Shown here piece by piece: positions 1-8,784 of a stretch of DNA of 64,000 nt (positions are counted from its first letter, which is position 1; the number at the start of each line of letters is the position of its first letter). The DNA is taken from assembly GCF_002414845.1 (NCBI RefSeq), contig NZ_DIAX01000045.1, forward strand, positions 51,848 to 115,847, given 5' to 3'. Origin of the DNA: Gordonia sp. UBA5067. GTDB taxonomy: Bacteria > Actinomycetota > Actinomycetes > Mycobacteriales > Mycobacteriaceae. The translations under genes and the position numbers were made by a program. The notes below the pieces were generated by a model. It did not search any database. It saw nothing but the letters and a program-made list of their open reading frames with translations, and was not told the DNA's origin.

Positions 1-1147
1 GACTGCGCCGGTCTGGTGGAACGCGCAGGAGCCCGGCAAGGGTGGCGGCTTCACCGACGGCGGCTACTGGGTCGTCTCCAAGCACGCCGATATTCGCGAC
101 ATCTCCAAGAACAACGATGACTGGTCGACCAACGCCAAGGGCGTCATCATGCGCTTTGAGGATGACATGCCGCCCGAGGCGATGGAGATCACCAAGGCAC
201 TGCTGATCAACCACGATCCGCCCGAGCACACCCGACTGCGCAAGGTCGTCTCCAAGGCGTTCACCCCCAAGGCCGTCCACGGCCTGGAGGAGGCGCTCGA
301 CGAGGCGGCGCGCAAGATCGTGCGGGAGGCGGCCGCGACGGGCCATGGCGACTTCGTCCACCAGGTCGCCGTCGACCTGCCGCTGATGGCGATCGCCGAT
401 CTCCTCGGAGTTCCGCAAGAAGACCGGATGAAGCTTTTCGACTGGTCGAACTCGATGATGAACGCCGACGACCCCGAGTTCACCACCCCGCCCGACGTCG
501 CCTCCGCGGAGATTCTCGGCTACGGGTACAACATGGCCGAGGCCCGTCGCAAGTGCCCGGCCGAGGACATCGTCACCACGCTGGTCACCGCCGATATCGA
601 CGGGCAGTCGCTCGACGAGATCGAGTTCGGCTACTTCTTCATCCTGTTGACCGTCGCCGGCAACGAAACGACGCGTAACGCGATCACACACGGGATGAAT
701 GCCTTCCTCGACAACCCCGAGCAGTGGGAGATCTTCAAGCGCGACCGGCCGGCCACCGCCGTCGACGAGATCGTCCGCTGGGCGACCCCGGTCAACGCCT
801 TCCAGCGCACCGCGATCCGGGACACCGAGATCCGTGGCGTGAAGATCAAGGAGGGCGACCGCGTCGGCATGTTCTACGGCTCGGCGAACTACGACGAAGA
901 GGTCTTTGAAGACCCGTTCACCTTCAACATCTTGCGTGATCCGAACCCGCATGTCGGCTTCGGCGGCAACGGCTCGCACTTCTGTGTCGGCGCCAACCTG
1001 GCCCGCATGGAGATCAGCCTGATGTTCAACGCGCTGGCCGATCTCGTGCCCGACATCACCAAACTGGAGGCGCCGCGTCGCCTGCGGCACGGCTGGATCA
1101 ACGGCATCAAGGAGTTGCAGGTCGACTACGGCACCGGTGCTAAGTGA
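1..1147 (+). CDS. cyp125: CYP125-family steroid C26-monooxygenase (5' end missing)
   Basis: Cytochrome P450 of the CYP125 family. It oxidises the terminal C26/C27 of cholesterol or cholestenone, the first step of sterol side-chain degradation. The reading frame is open at the left window edge (first full codon at base 2), so the N-terminus lies outside; about 381 residues are visible. The visible start TAPVWWN followed by a GGF segment matches CYP125 and not CYP142. Later come DPPEHTRLR, the I-helix AGNETT (about 655-675), the ExxR motif EIVR (about 765-780) and the haem-binding stretch GFGGNGSHFCVG with its cysteine ligand near 983. The stop overlaps the next start (GTGA), so the two genes are translationally coupled. 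Family assignment is firm; substrate is inferred from the family and the sterol locus. Confidence 0.9.
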   Translation, partial: TAPVWWNAQEPGKGGGFTDGGYWVVSKHADIRDISKNNDDWSTNAKGVIMRFEDDMPPEAMEITKALLINHDPPEHTRLRKVVSKAFTPKAVHGLEEALDEAARKIVREAAATGHGDFVHQVAVDLPLMAIADLLGVPQEDRMKLFDWSNSMMNADDPEFTTPPDVASAEILGYGYNMAEARRKCPAEDIVTTLVTADIDGQSLDEIEFGYFFILLTVAGNETTRNAITHGMNAFLDNPEQWEIFKRDRPATAVDEIVRWATPVNAFQRTAIRDTEIRGVKIKEGDRVGMFYGSANYDEEVFEDPFTFNILRDPNPHVGFGGNGSHFCVGANLARMEISLMFNALADLVPDITKLEAPRRLRHGWINGIKELQVDYGTGAK

Positions 1148-1581
1148 GCACCCCTGCCTACCTGAACATCGACCGCGAGAATCACCCGGCCGTGTTGGCG
1201 GGTCATCGCTCGCGCGCGGCTGTTGAGGCCCGTGACAAGGACGCCTGGCTGGCCAACTTCGCTGCGAACGGTACCGTCGAGGACCCGGTCGGGCCGTCAA
1301 TGTTCGACGAAGAGGGCACCGGCCACCGCGGCGCTCAGGAACTATCCGAGTTCTGGGATAAGACAGTGGGCACCACCGAGAAGATCGACTTCGAGTTCGA
1401 CGAGGAGATCATCTGCGGCAGTGAGGTCGCCTACATCGGCAAGATCGTGACGCACATCGGCGGCCACATTTCCGAGTCCCGCGGCGTGTTCACCTACCGG
1501 GCCGACGCCGACGGCCACCTCGCCGCCCTGCGTGCCTTCTGGGAAGTCGAGAAGACCATACAGTCGCTGCGTCCGGCGTAG
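1144..1581 (+). CDS. Ketosteroid-isomerase-like (SnoaL/NTF2-fold) protein
   Basis: A 145-residue NTF2-fold protein of the SnoaL/steroid delta-isomerase type. Visible features fit the fold: an N-terminal helix with ARDKDAWLANFAANG, then GTVEDPVGPS, a GxxELSEFWD helix and a C-terminal strand ending LRAFWEVEKT. Members either isomerise delta-5-3-ketosteroids to delta-4 forms or act as non-catalytic binding proteins. The GTG start overlaps the cyp125 stop by four bases, which argues for a role on the same sterol substrate or product. Whether it carries the isomerase Tyr/Asp pair cannot be decided by eye, so the activity is inferred from context. Confidence 0.7.
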   Translation: MSTPAYLNIDRENHPAVLAGHRSRAAVEARDKDAWLANFAANGTVEDPVGPSMFDEEGTGHRGAQELSEFWDKTVGTTEKIDFEFDEEIICGSEVAYIGKIVTHIGGHISESRGVFTYRADADGHLAALRAFWEVEKTIQSLRPA

Positions 1582-1591
1582 CCGACCGGCA

Positions 1592-1658
1592 AACTTCGTC
1601 CGAGATAGCGGTCGCTGAGGGGTGTATGCCCTAGCCGACCGCTATCTCGGACGAAGTT
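1592..1658. terminator. Bidirectional intrinsic terminator, 23-bp perfect hairpin
   Basis: Two perfectly complementary 23-base arms (1592-1614 and 1636-1658) separated by 21 bases lie between the converging ksi-like and ltp3 genes. The right arm is followed by GTTTT and the left arm is preceded, on the minus strand, by GTTTGCC. The position and symmetry fit a shared terminator. The arms are unusually long and exact for one. Confidence 0.75.
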
Positions 1659-1662
1659 GTTT

Positions 1663-2841
1663 TCAGGTCGTCGGCTTGTCGGCGCCGACCAACCACATCG
1701 AGAAGTATTGCGACCCACCGCCATAGGCGTGACCAAGGGCCTTGCGGGCGTTGGGGACCTGGTGATCGCCGGCCTTGCCCATGACCTGAATCGCGGCCTC
1801 GGCAAACCGGATCATGCCCGATGCGCCAATCGGGTTCGACGACAAGACGCCGCCGGACGCGTTGACCGGGAGCTTGCCGCCTATCTCCGTTTCGCCGGCC
1901 TCGGTCAGTTTCCAGCCTTCGTTCTGGGGCATGAAACCGAGGTTCTCGAGCCACATCGGTTCGAACCAGGAGAAGGGCACGTAGATCTCGGCGGCATCGA
2001 TCTCTTCGAGTGGATTGGTGATGCCGGCGGCCTTCCACAGCGCCGCCGACGCATCCCGCCCGGCCTGCGGACTCACCACGTTGCGGTGCGCGTAGTTCAA
2101 GGGTTCGGTACGCATCGCGGTCGCATGGATCCAGGCCACCGGATTGCCGGCGGCGACGGCTGAGTCTGCCACCTCCTCCGCGCCGATCACCACCGCGCAC
2201 GCGCCGTCGGAGGAGGGGCACGTCTCATCGAATCGGATTGGGTCCCACAGCATCTGGGACTCCATGATCTTCTCGACGGTCACGTCCGGCTGATGCAGAT
2301 GGGCCAGCGGGTTCGTTGCTCCGTTGCGCCGGTCTTTGGCGGCCACGATTGCACCGACATGCGGCGGCGCACCGGATCGTCGGATGTAGGAGCGGACGTG
2401 GGGGGCGAAGAATCCGCCTGCGCCTGCGCCGACCGGCTTGGTGAACGGCACCGGGATCGACAGCGCCCACATCGCGTTCGACTCGGACTGCTTCTCCCAG
2501 GCGACGGCGAGTACGCGCTGGTGGATCCCCGCGAAGACGAGTGACGCGGCCAGGTTGGCCGTCGATCCGCCCACCGAGCCGGCGGTATGCACGCGCAGGA
2601 GCGGCTTGCCGACGGCACCGAGCGCCTCGGCCATCGCGAACTCGGGGATCATTGCGCCTTCGAACAGGTCTGGTGCCTTGCCCACGACGATGGCGTCGAT
2701 CTCGTCAATCGTCACATTGGCGTCGGTCAACGCGCGATCGATCGCTTCGCGACACATACCGGCCATCGTGACGTCGTGACGCTTGGCCACGTACTTGGTC
2801 TGCCCGGTGCCCAGTACCGCGGCGCGATTGAGGTGGCCCAT
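1663..2841 (-). CDS. ltp3: Ltp3 thiolase-like sterol side-chain aldol-lyase
   Basis: A 392-residue SCP-x/thiolase-fold protein closely resembling M. tuberculosis Rv3523 (Ltp3). Rhodococcus Ltp3 and Ltp4 are known to be needed for cleavage of C24-branched sterol side chains. The usual thiolase nucleophile region reads RVHTAGSVGGST, without the catalytic cysteine, which suits a retro-aldol enzyme better than a thiolase. Conserved blocks include WEKQSESNAMWALSIPVPF, DETCPSSDGACA and the C-terminal GHAYGGGSQYFSMW. The ATG overlaps the ltp4 stop by one base (TGATG). Gene order DUF35-ltp4-ltp3 matches Rv3521-Rv3523. Identification is strong; the exact CoA ester is inferred. Confidence 0.9.
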   Translation of the reverse strand: MGHLNRAAVLGTGQTKYVAKRHDVTMAGMCREAIDRALTDANVTIDEIDAIVVGKAPDLFEGAMIPEFAMAEALGAVGKPLLRVHTAGSVGGSTANLAASLVFAGIHQRVLAVAWEKQSESNAMWALSIPVPFTKPVGAGAGGFFAPHVRSYIRRSGAPPHVGAIVAAKDRRNGATNPLAHLHQPDVTVEKIMESQMLWDPIRFDETCPSSDGACAVVIGAEEVADSAVAAGNPVAWIHATAMRTEPLNYAHRNVVSPQAGRDASAALWKAAGITNPLEEIDAAEIYVPFSWFEPMWLENLGFMPQNEGWKLTEAGETEIGGKLPVNASGGVLSSNPIGASGMIRFAEAAIQVMGKAGDHQVPNARKALGHAYGGGSQYFSMWLVGADKPTT

Positions 2842-3896
2842 CAGCGTTGTCCCCCAGAGGTCAGTTCACTCGCGGCCGCCAGGGTGACGACCATGTTCTG
2901 CTGCAGCACCGGTCCGCCGGACGCATGGGCGACGGCGGTCTTCGCGTCGCCGGTCAAGATGGCGTGCGCGGCGTAGCCGATGCGCTGCAATCCGGCCGAG
3001 AACAGTGAGTTTCCGGTTAGCGCCCCGCCGGATGGGTTGATCCGGACCGATTCGGGCAGGCGGAGTGCCTGTCGCACGATCAGCTCTTCGTGCGTGACTG
3101 CCGCGTGGATTTCGGCGACGTCCACCGAGCGGCTCCGATCGCCGAAGGCGTGGTCGCCGGCCAGCTCGGTCGACGGTGAGATGGTCAGGTCGCGCGCACC
3201 GAAGTTGGGCGAGTCGATCCGGTGGTCCCAGCCGGTGATGAAGGCCGGGTTGGCGACCAGTTCGCGCGCCCGCTCCTCGCTGGCGAGGATGACGGCCGCG
3301 CCGGCATCGGTGTACGGCGCGATGTCATGGGCCCGGAGCGGATTTGCGACATAGTCGGCAGCGAGCAACTCGTCGACCGGCCGGCCGGAGGTGCGGGCCG
3401 CGACGGCGGCCATGTCGGCTTCGCTCCACGCGCCTGAATCCACCCCGGCCCGCGCCTGCAACGCGCTGAGCGAACTCGCGCGCGGCCACAGGGGGGCCAC
3501 GGTGTATGGGTCGGTCTGCAAGGCGAGCGTCAGGTCGACGTCGGAAGCGCTGGACTTGCCGAAGCCATAGGCCAGTGCGGTCTCGACCTCGCCGGTGGCA
3601 ATCTTGACGTAGGCCTCGTATGCCGCCCACGCCGCGTCCATCTCCAGGTGCGACTCGTTTATCGGCGGCATCGCGCCGATTGAGTCGATCGCCGAGATGA
3701 ACGAGAATGCCCGCCCCGCAAGGTAGTCCGACGATCCGCTGCACCAGAAGCCGATATCGGTTCGGGTGATTCCGAGGTCGGCGTAGAGCTTGTCGAAGCA
3801 CGGGATCAGCATTTCGACACCGTTGGTGGTGCCGGGGGAATCAGTGACATTCGGGCTGTGCGCGAAGCCGACGATTGCGATCCTTCGAGGCGTCAT
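2841..3896 (-). CDS. ltp4: Ltp4 thiolase-like sterol side-chain aldol-lyase
   Basis: A 351-residue thiolase-fold protein, counterpart of Rv3522 (Ltp4). It pairs with Ltp3 in degrading sterol side chains and probably works with the DUF35 protein encoded just upstream. Seen: an N-terminal IAIVGFAHSP strand, WCSGSSDYLAGRAFSF in the active-site half, NESHLEMDAAWAAYEAY, and a C-terminal INPSGGAL motif. I placed the start at the ATG whose A is the last base of the upstream stop (TGATG); a GTG one codon earlier is also in frame. A continuous open frame runs much further upstream, but it lies inside the DUF35 gene in another frame and is not coding. The gene is co-transcribed with both neighbours. 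Confidence 0.88.
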   Translation of the reverse strand: MTPRRIAIVGFAHSPNVTDSPGTTNGVEMLIPCFDKLYADLGITRTDIGFWCSGSSDYLAGRAFSFISAIDSIGAMPPINESHLEMDAAWAAYEAYVKIATGEVETALAYGFGKSSASDVDLTLALQTDPYTVAPLWPRASSLSALQARAGVDSGAWSEADMAAVAARTSGRPVDELLAADYVANPLRAHDIAPYTDAGAAVILASEERARELVANPAFITGWDHRIDSPNFGARDLTISPSTELAGDHAFGDRSRSVDVAEIHAAVTHEELIVRQALRLPESVRINPSGGALTGNSLFSAGLQRIGYAAHAILTGDAKTAVAHASGGPVLQQNMVVTLAAASELTSGGQR

Positions 3897-4918
3897 CACA
3901 CGTACTCCTGGTAGCTGTCGTAATCGGCGTCGGGCTCGCCGGTCGGACGGAAGTGACTGATGTTGCCCATCGAGTGCTCCCACTGGTCGTCGGGAAGCCA
4001 GACCGCCTTCACTCGCATTCCCATCCGGACCTCGTCGGCGGGGCAGTCCAGGATCAGGTGCAGGAACGGGATGTCGGTGCCGTCGATCAGGACGTACGCC
4101 GCCACATAGGGCGGCTTGATCTTCTGGCCCTGGAATGGGACGTTGACGATGCAGAAGGTGGTGACGATGCCGGTATCGGGCAGATCGACATACTCGGCGG
4201 CGGGGGCGCCGTCGGCGGGGCTGACGTCGCGGGGCGGGAAGTAGACGCGCCCCTCGTCGACGCCGGCGGCCATCCGGTTGCCGATCAGCTTGCCCCGCGC
4301 CATCCCAGCCAGGTACACCGACTCGGCTTCTGAGGCCGAGTGGGTGATCGCGGTGGCGATCGGCGTGGTGACGATGACGTTGCCGTCGGTTTCGCCGGGC
4401 AGTCCAGCGGTGTTGGCGGGTGCTTCGGCCGCGACGTCGCCCGGCTCGAAATGTCTGATGTCGGTGATCAGTCCGGTGCGCGCCGCGCGCCATACCGCCC
4501 GCACGCGCATCCCGGTGCTCATGGCGCCGGCCGACGGTGCGAGCACGGCGTGCAGCAGCGCGGTGTCGGCGCCGTCGAGGCGGATTAGGGCCCAGGCGAA
4601 CGGCGCGGCGGCGGGCTGTGCCCCGGCGGGACTGGATTCCCACGTCCAGCCGGTCACGGTGCCGACGGCACCGACCTCGACCAGGTCGGTCGAGAGCCGG
4701 CCGGTCGCCGGGTCGAATTCGACGGGGGGAGCGTAGATTCTGCCGTCTGCGCTGCGCGAGCCCAGGATGCGGCCGGCGCGCAGTGCGAGGGCGAACTGAG
4801 ATAGGACCGGGCCCAGCGACCGGGTGTAGTCGAAGTTGTTGGTCAACGGTGCAGACAGGATCGTCGTGGTGGGTGCGGGCACCTCCGCGACGGGATCAGT
4901 GATCGGGCTTGTGCTCAC
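3896..4918 (-). CDS. Tandem DUF35 (OB-fold) partner of Ltp3/Ltp4
   Basis: A 340-residue protein with two DUF35-type OB-fold halves, matching Rv3521. DUF35 proteins bind SCP2-thiolase-like enzymes and complete the active site of sterol aldolases (as ChsH2 does for Ltp2). Half one includes GRIYAPPVEFDPATG and ends near residue 165 (RVRAVW). Half two starts near residue 205 (VYLAGMARGKLIGNRM), has GRVYFPPRDVSP, and ends RVKAVWLPDDQW. The CxxC pairs of the usual rubredoxin-like knuckle are absent in both halves. The GTG start lies ten bases from a KstR operator, so this gene leads a three-gene operon with ltp4 and ltp3. The stop overlaps the ltp4 ATG. Confidence 0.85.
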   Translation of the reverse strand: MSTSPITDPVAEVPAPTTTILSAPLTNNFDYTRSLGPVLSQFALALRAGRILGSRSADGRIYAPPVEFDPATGRLSTDLVEVGAVGTVTGWTWESSPAGAQPAAAPFAWALIRLDGADTALLHAVLAPSAGAMSTGMRVRAVWRAARTGLITDIRHFEPGDVAAEAPANTAGLPGETDGNVIVTTPIATAITHSASEAESVYLAGMARGKLIGNRMAAGVDEGRVYFPPRDVSPADGAPAAEYVDLPDTGIVTTFCIVNVPFQGQKIKPPYVAAYVLIDGTDIPFLHLILDCPADEVRMGMRVKAVWLPDDQWEHSMGNISHFRPTGEPDADYDSYQEYV

Positions 4919-4927
4919 AAACTCCAC

Positions 4928-4941
4928 TAGAACACGTTCTA
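4928..4941. promoter_or_regulatory. KstR operator upstream of DUF35-ltp4-ltp3
   Basis: TAGAACACGTTCTA fits the KstR consensus TnnAACnnGTTnnA exactly, with symmetric outer bases. It lies ten bases before the GTG of the DUF35 gene and after the end of echA19. KstR is a TetR-family repressor released by 3-oxo-sterol-CoA esters; binding here is inferred from the motif and context. Confidence 0.85.
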
Positions 4942-5000
4942 ATCTTGGAGCGCAAGGAACAGTTGAAACCGTGCTCTTCCGGCCTGAACCTGTTCTACTC

Positions 5001-5810
5001 TTACTTCCCGGTGAAGACGGGCTTCTCCTTATTGACAAACGCCCGTGGCCCGATCTTCGCGTCGGCGGACTCGAAGACGGCCTTGCCGAGTTCGGCGTCG
5101 ATCTTGAAGGCCTCCTCCTCGTGCATGCCTTCGGAATCTCGGATCGTCTTGAGGATCGCCTGTACGGCCAGCGGGCCGTTGGCGGCGATCTGCCCGGCGA
5201 GCTCCAGCGCTTTGTCGAGCGCCGCACCGTCCGGCACCACATGCCCGATCAGGCCGTACTCGAGAGCCTCCGCGGCACTGACGTGCCGACCGGTCAGCAG
5301 GATGTCGCAGGCGACGGTGTAGGGAATTTGGCGGACGAGGCGGACCGCGCTGCCGCCCAGCGGGAACAAACCCCACCGCGCCTCGGAGACCCCGAACTTG
5401 GCGCTCTCGCCGGCGACCCGGATGTCGGTGCCCTGCAGGATCTCGGTGCCCCCGGCAATGGCCGGGCCCTCGACCGCCGCGATCAGCGGCTTGGTCAGGC
5501 GGCGTCCCTTGAGTAGCGCCGGCAGCCGGGTCAGATCCCAGCTGCTCTCGGTGGCGAAGCGATCGCCGGGAGCGGTCTTGTTCATCGACTTGAGGTCCGC
5601 GCCCGCGCAGAAGTAGCCGCCGGCGCCGGTCAGGACCGCCACCCGGATATCGGGATCAGCGTCGACGGTGTCCCACGCCTGCTCCATGATCGCCATCATC
5701 TCAGTCGACAGCGCGTTGCGTGCTTCCGGCCGGTTCATGGTGACGATCAGCGTGTGGCCGCGCTTTTCGACGAGGCACTCCGGTTCACGTTCGGTGGTGG
5801 TGGTGGGCAT
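5001..5810 (-). CDS. echA19: EchA19 enoyl-CoA hydratase (sterol side chain)
   Basis: A 269-residue crotonase-fold protein corresponding to Rv3516 (EchA19), which hydrates the 3-oxo-cholest-4,24-dien-26-oyl-CoA formed by the FadE26/FadE27 dehydrogenase. Seen: an N-terminal strand with [12 protein letters not shown], the oxyanion-hole segment [25 protein letters not shown] in the second oxyanion loop, and a C-terminal trimerisation helix ending KPVFTGK. The ATG at 5810 is preceded by CGGAG at a proper distance. The gene diverges from fadD19 over about 70 bases that contain a KstR operator. Assignment is strong by similarity and by pairing with fadD19. Confidence 0.9.
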   Translation of the reverse strand: MPTTTTEREPECLVEKRGHTLIVTMNRPEARNALSTEMMAIMEQAWDTVDADPDIRVAVLTGAGGYFCAGADLKSMNKTAPGDRFATESSWDLTRLPALLKGRRLTKPLIAAVEGPAIAGGTEILQGTDIRVAGESAKFGVSEARWGLFPLGGSAVRLVRQIPYTVACDILLTGRHVSAAEALEYGLIGHVVPDGAALDKALELAGQIAANGPLAVQAILKTIRDSEGMHEEEAFKIDAELGKAVFESADAKIGPRAFVNKEKPVFTGK

Positions 5811-5855
5811 CGATGCTCCGATTGGCGCGGGGTTCGGAAAATGCTTGCATGGAAC

Positions 5856-5873
5856 AGTAACACGTTCTAGTTT
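5856..5873. promoter_or_regulatory. KstR operator and fadD19 -10 box between echA19 and fadD19
   Basis: AGTAACACGTTCTA (5856-5869) fits the KstR core AACnnGTT with one symmetric arm lost. Its last two bases are also the start of TAGTTT (5868-5873), a -10 hexamer lying exactly six bases before the fadD19 GTG. The operator therefore covers the probable leaderless fadD19 promoter and lies about 46 bases upstream of the echA19 ATG. Confidence 0.8.
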
Positions 5874-5879
5874 CAAGGG

Positions 5880-7517
5880 GTGGCCTTTACCATTGCCGAC
5901 CTGATCGAGCATGCCGTGGACTTGATGCCCGAGCGTGTCGCGCTCGAGTCCGGGGAGCTGTCGCGCACCTACGCCGACCTCGAGGAGCGCGCGAACCGCC
6001 TTGCGCACGCACTCCTCGACGCGGGAGTAAAGCCCGGCGACGCGGTAGGCCTGTACAGCAGAAACACCATCGAGGCCGTTGAATCGATGCTCGCCATCTT
6101 CAAGGTGCGCGCCGTGATGGCAAACGTCAACTTCCGGTATGTCGAAGCCGAACTCGAGCACATCTTCACCGACTCCGGCATGACCGTGTTGATTCACGAG
6201 GACCACTACACCGACCGTGTCTGCAACACGTTGCAGAACTGCTCCACATCGATTACCCATCGGATCGTCATCGGCGGGTCCGGGGACTCGCCGCGCGAAT
6301 GCGGCGGCGAGCGGGCGCAGGGCGTCGTCGTCCAGTCGTTCGAGGATGCGATCGCCGCGTCGTCGGCCGAGCGGGACTTTTCCGAGCGGGCCGACGACGA
6401 CCTCTACCTCCTCTACACCGGCGGCACCACCGGGAAGCCAAAGGGAGTGGTCTGGCGCCAGGAGGACGTCTGGCGAGTCCTCGGCGGCGGAATCGACTGG
6501 TACTCCGGGGAACCGGTTGCCGACGAGTGGCAGCTGGCCAAGGCAGGCGCCGAGGGGGGGCAATTGGTGCGCTTCCCCGTCCCCCCGTTCATCCACGGCG
6601 GATCGCAATGGGCCATCTTCCAGTCGTTGTTCGCGGGCGGCAAGGCCGTCGTCTATCCCGACTTCGACGCGCGGCAGGTATGGCAGATCATTGAGCGTCA
6701 CGGTGTCAACGTCGTCTTCATCACCGGCGACGCGATGGGCCGCCCCATGATCGAAGCCTTCGAGGCCGGCGACTACGACGCGTCGACGCTGGTGTCGGTA
6801 GCCTCCTCAGCGGCCCTCTTCTCGCCCACGGTCAAGGACCGCTATGTCGCTGCCTTCCCGAACGCGGTGATCGTCGACGCGATCGGCTCCTCGGAAACCG
6901 GCTTCGGTGGGATGAGCGTCGTCGTCAAGGGGGAAAGCCACGTCGGCGCACCACGGGTGAAGGCCGATCCGGAGACCCACGTACTGCGGGCCGATGGCAC
7001 GGCCGTCGAGCCGGGTAGCGGGGAGGTCGGGATGCTCGCCCGTTCGGGCCACGTACCCCTCTGCTACCACAACGATCCAGCGAAGTCCGCCGCAACTTTC
7101 GTCGACTACGCCGGAGTCCGGTTCTCCCTGCCCGGCGACTTTGCGACCCTCGAGGCCGATGGCACCATCACGATGCTCGGGCGCGGTTCGGTATCGATCA
7201 ACTCCGGCGGCGAGAAGGTCTTCCCGGAAGAAGTCGAAGCCGCACTCAAAGGCCATCCCGATGTCTTCGACGTATCGGTCGTCGGCATTCCCGACGAACG
7301 GTTCGGTCAGCGGGTCGCCGCGGTGATCGCCGGTCGTGACGGCGCCCGGCCCTCACTCGCCGGGTTGGGCGAGGTCGTGCGGACCGAACTCGCCGGGTAC
7401 AAGGTGCCGCGCGCCCTCTGGTTCGTGGACGAAGTCAAACGCTCACCGGCGGGTAAGCCCGACTACCGGTGGGCGGCGTCGATCACCGATTCGCGTCCCG
7501 CCGACGAGGCCGAATAG
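5880..7517 (+). CDS. fadD19: FadD19 3-oxocholest-4-en-26-oate--CoA ligase
   Basis: A 545-residue acyl-CoA synthetase matching Rv3515c (FadD19). It activates the C26 carboxylate made by CYP125 to its CoA ester so that beta-oxidation of the side chain can start; it is known to be needed for C24-branched sterols. Visible motifs: P-loop [11 protein letters not shown] (residues 179-189), the A5 motif GSSETGFGG near 345, the hinge region [20 protein letters not shown], and the catalytic lysine of PAGKPDYRW (K526). The GTG at 5880 is six bases after a TAGTTT box, so a leaderless transcript is likely; the N-terminus also aligns with the family. Cytosolic, and under KstR control. Confidence 0.93.
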   Translation: MAFTIADLIEHAVDLMPERVALESGELSRTYADLEERANRLAHALLDAGVKPGDAVGLYSRNTIEAVESMLAIFKVRAVMANVNFRYVEAELEHIFTDSGMTVLIHEDHYTDRVCNTLQNCSTSITHRIVIGGSGDSPRECGGERAQGVVVQSFEDAIAASSAERDFSERADDDLYLLYTGGTTGKPKGVVWRQEDVWRVLGGGIDWYSGEPVADEWQLAKAGAEGGQLVRFPVPPFIHGGSQWAIFQSLFAGGKAVVYPDFDARQVWQIIERHGVNVVFITGDAMGRPMIEAFEAGDYDASTLVSVASSAALFSPTVKDRYVAAFPNAVIVDAIGSSETGFGGMSVVVKGESHVGAPRVKADPETHVLRADGTAVEPGSGEVGMLARSGHVPLCYHNDPAKSAATFVDYAGVRFSLPGDFATLEADGTITMLGRGSVSINSGGEKVFPEEVEAALKGHPDVFDVSVVGIPDERFGQRVAAVIAGRDGARPSLAGLGEVVRTELAGYKVPRALWFVDEVKRSPAGKPDYRWAASITDSRPADEAE

Positions 7518-7553
7518 GTTCATTCCCCCCTTGCAACGACGTCAGGAATCACC

Positions 7554-8681
7554 GTGAAGACCCAGCTCAGCGAGCGTTTCGGCATTGAGTACCCCATCTT
7601 TGGATTCACCCCCAGCGAGGATGTCGCCGCCGCGATCAGTCGTGCCGGTGGCCTTGGCGTGCTGGGCTGCGTGCGGTTCAACGAGGCCGACGAGCTCGAC
7701 GCAGCCCTTGACCGGATGCGTGAGCTGACCGAGGGTAAGCCCTTCGGTGTTGACGTCGTCATGCCGGCGAAGATTCCCACAGAGGGTTCCAAGGTCGACC
7801 TCGATGCGATGATCTCGCCCGAGCACCGGGCGTTCGTCGAGCGCACCCTCGACGACCTCGGCGTGCCTCCGTTGCCCGACGGCAGCCGGATCAATACCGG
7901 GGTGCTGGGCTGGCTGCACTCGGTCGCTCGCAGCCATGTGGACGTGGCGATGAAACATGCCGGCAAGTACGGACAGATCAAGCTGATCGCCAACGCCTTG
8001 GGATCGCCACCCGACGATGTCATAGCGCTCGCCCACCAGAACGGCGTCGCCGTCGCGGCCTTGGCCGGCGCCACCGAGCATGCGCGCCACCACGTGCAGG
8101 CCGGCGTCGACATCGTGATCGCGCAAGGGTATGAGGGCGGCGGTCACACCGGTGAGGTGACTTCGATGGTGCTGTGGCCCGAAATCGTCGATGCCGTGGG
8201 GGACACCGCGCCGGTGCTGGCGGCGGGCGGGGTCGGGAGTGGGCGGCAGATCGCCGCCGCGATCGCCCTTGGCGCCCAAGGGGTTTGGATGGGGACCTAC
8301 TGGTTGACGGCGGCCGAGTACAAACTCGGGGCGAGGGGCGACGGACCGTCCACGGTCCAGGAGGCGCTACTCAAGGCCACCTCGCGCGACACGGTGCGCC
8401 GGCGGATCTACTCCGGGAAGCCGGCGCGGCTCCTCAAGACGAAGTGGACCGACGCGTGGGATGCGCCGGATGCGCCGGAACCGCTGCCGATGCCGTTGCA
8501 GAACCTGCTCGTCGGGGAGGCACACGCGCGCATCTCATCGTCGGATGATCCCGAGGTGATCGCCATGCCGGCGGGGCAGATCGTCGGGCGGATGAACGCG
8601 ATCACCCCAGTCGCAGAACTGATCACCGATCTGGCCGCGGAATATGAGGCGGCCGTCGCCCGGCTGGACGCCACGTTGTAG
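7554..8681 (+). CDS. Nitronate-monooxygenase/NPD-family FMN oxidoreductase
   Basis: A 375-residue TIM-barrel FMN protein of the 2-nitropropane dioxygenase/nitronate monooxygenase family. Seen: SERFGIEYPIFGFTPSEDVA at the N-terminus, VAAALAGA.. type barrel strands, the family signature VIAQGYEGGGHTGE, and the phosphate-binding LAAGGVGSGRQIAAAIALGAQGVWMGT. IpdC of the steroid ring C/D pathway belongs to the same superfamily, but this protein looks closer to other mycobacterial NPD proteins and is not next to ipdAB. Its position 36 bases after fadD19 and ahead of an SDR and a crotonase suggests a redox step on a CoA ester of the side chain. The substrate is unknown. The GTG start has AGGAA upstream. 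Confidence 0.75.
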   Translation: MKTQLSERFGIEYPIFGFTPSEDVAAAISRAGGLGVLGCVRFNEADELDAALDRMRELTEGKPFGVDVVMPAKIPTEGSKVDLDAMISPEHRAFVERTLDDLGVPPLPDGSRINTGVLGWLHSVARSHVDVAMKHAGKYGQIKLIANALGSPPDDVIALAHQNGVAVAALAGATEHARHHVQAGVDIVIAQGYEGGGHTGEVTSMVLWPEIVDAVGDTAPVLAAGGVGSGRQIAAAIALGAQGVWMGTYWLTAAEYKLGARGDGPSTVQEALLKATSRDTVRRRIYSGKPARLLKTKWTDAWDAPDAPEPLPMPLQNLLVGEAHARISSSDDPEVIAMPAGQIVGRMNAITPVAELITDLAAEYEAAVARLDATL

Positions 8682-8784
8682 TCGTTGCCGGATCCATCGG
8701 CCCGGCCGCGCCGCCGATGTGATCGAATTGAGTTCGAGCGGTGCCGAGGGCTTCTCCGGCGGCGCACCTGGCGGAAGGATTCTC

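Noticed and set aside
1592-1658. Possible insertion-sequence end
   Set aside because: No transposase, no target duplication and no partner end were seen; a terminator explains the position.
1950-1975. GGTTCGAACC resembling a tRNA T-loop
   Set aside because: It lies inside ltp3, with no cloverleaf arms around it.
2841-4643. A 600-codon minus frame that could make Ltp4 much longer
   Set aside because: The first 250 codons are out of frame inside the DUF35 gene and are Arg-rich nonsense; the true start is the TGATG overlap at 3896.
6232-6245. TGCAACACGTTGCA inside fadD19 fits the loose KstR consensus
   Set aside because: It lies in the middle of a coding sequence with no promoter nearby and has GCA outer bases in place of the TAGAAC/GTTCTA pattern of the intergenic sites; probably chance.
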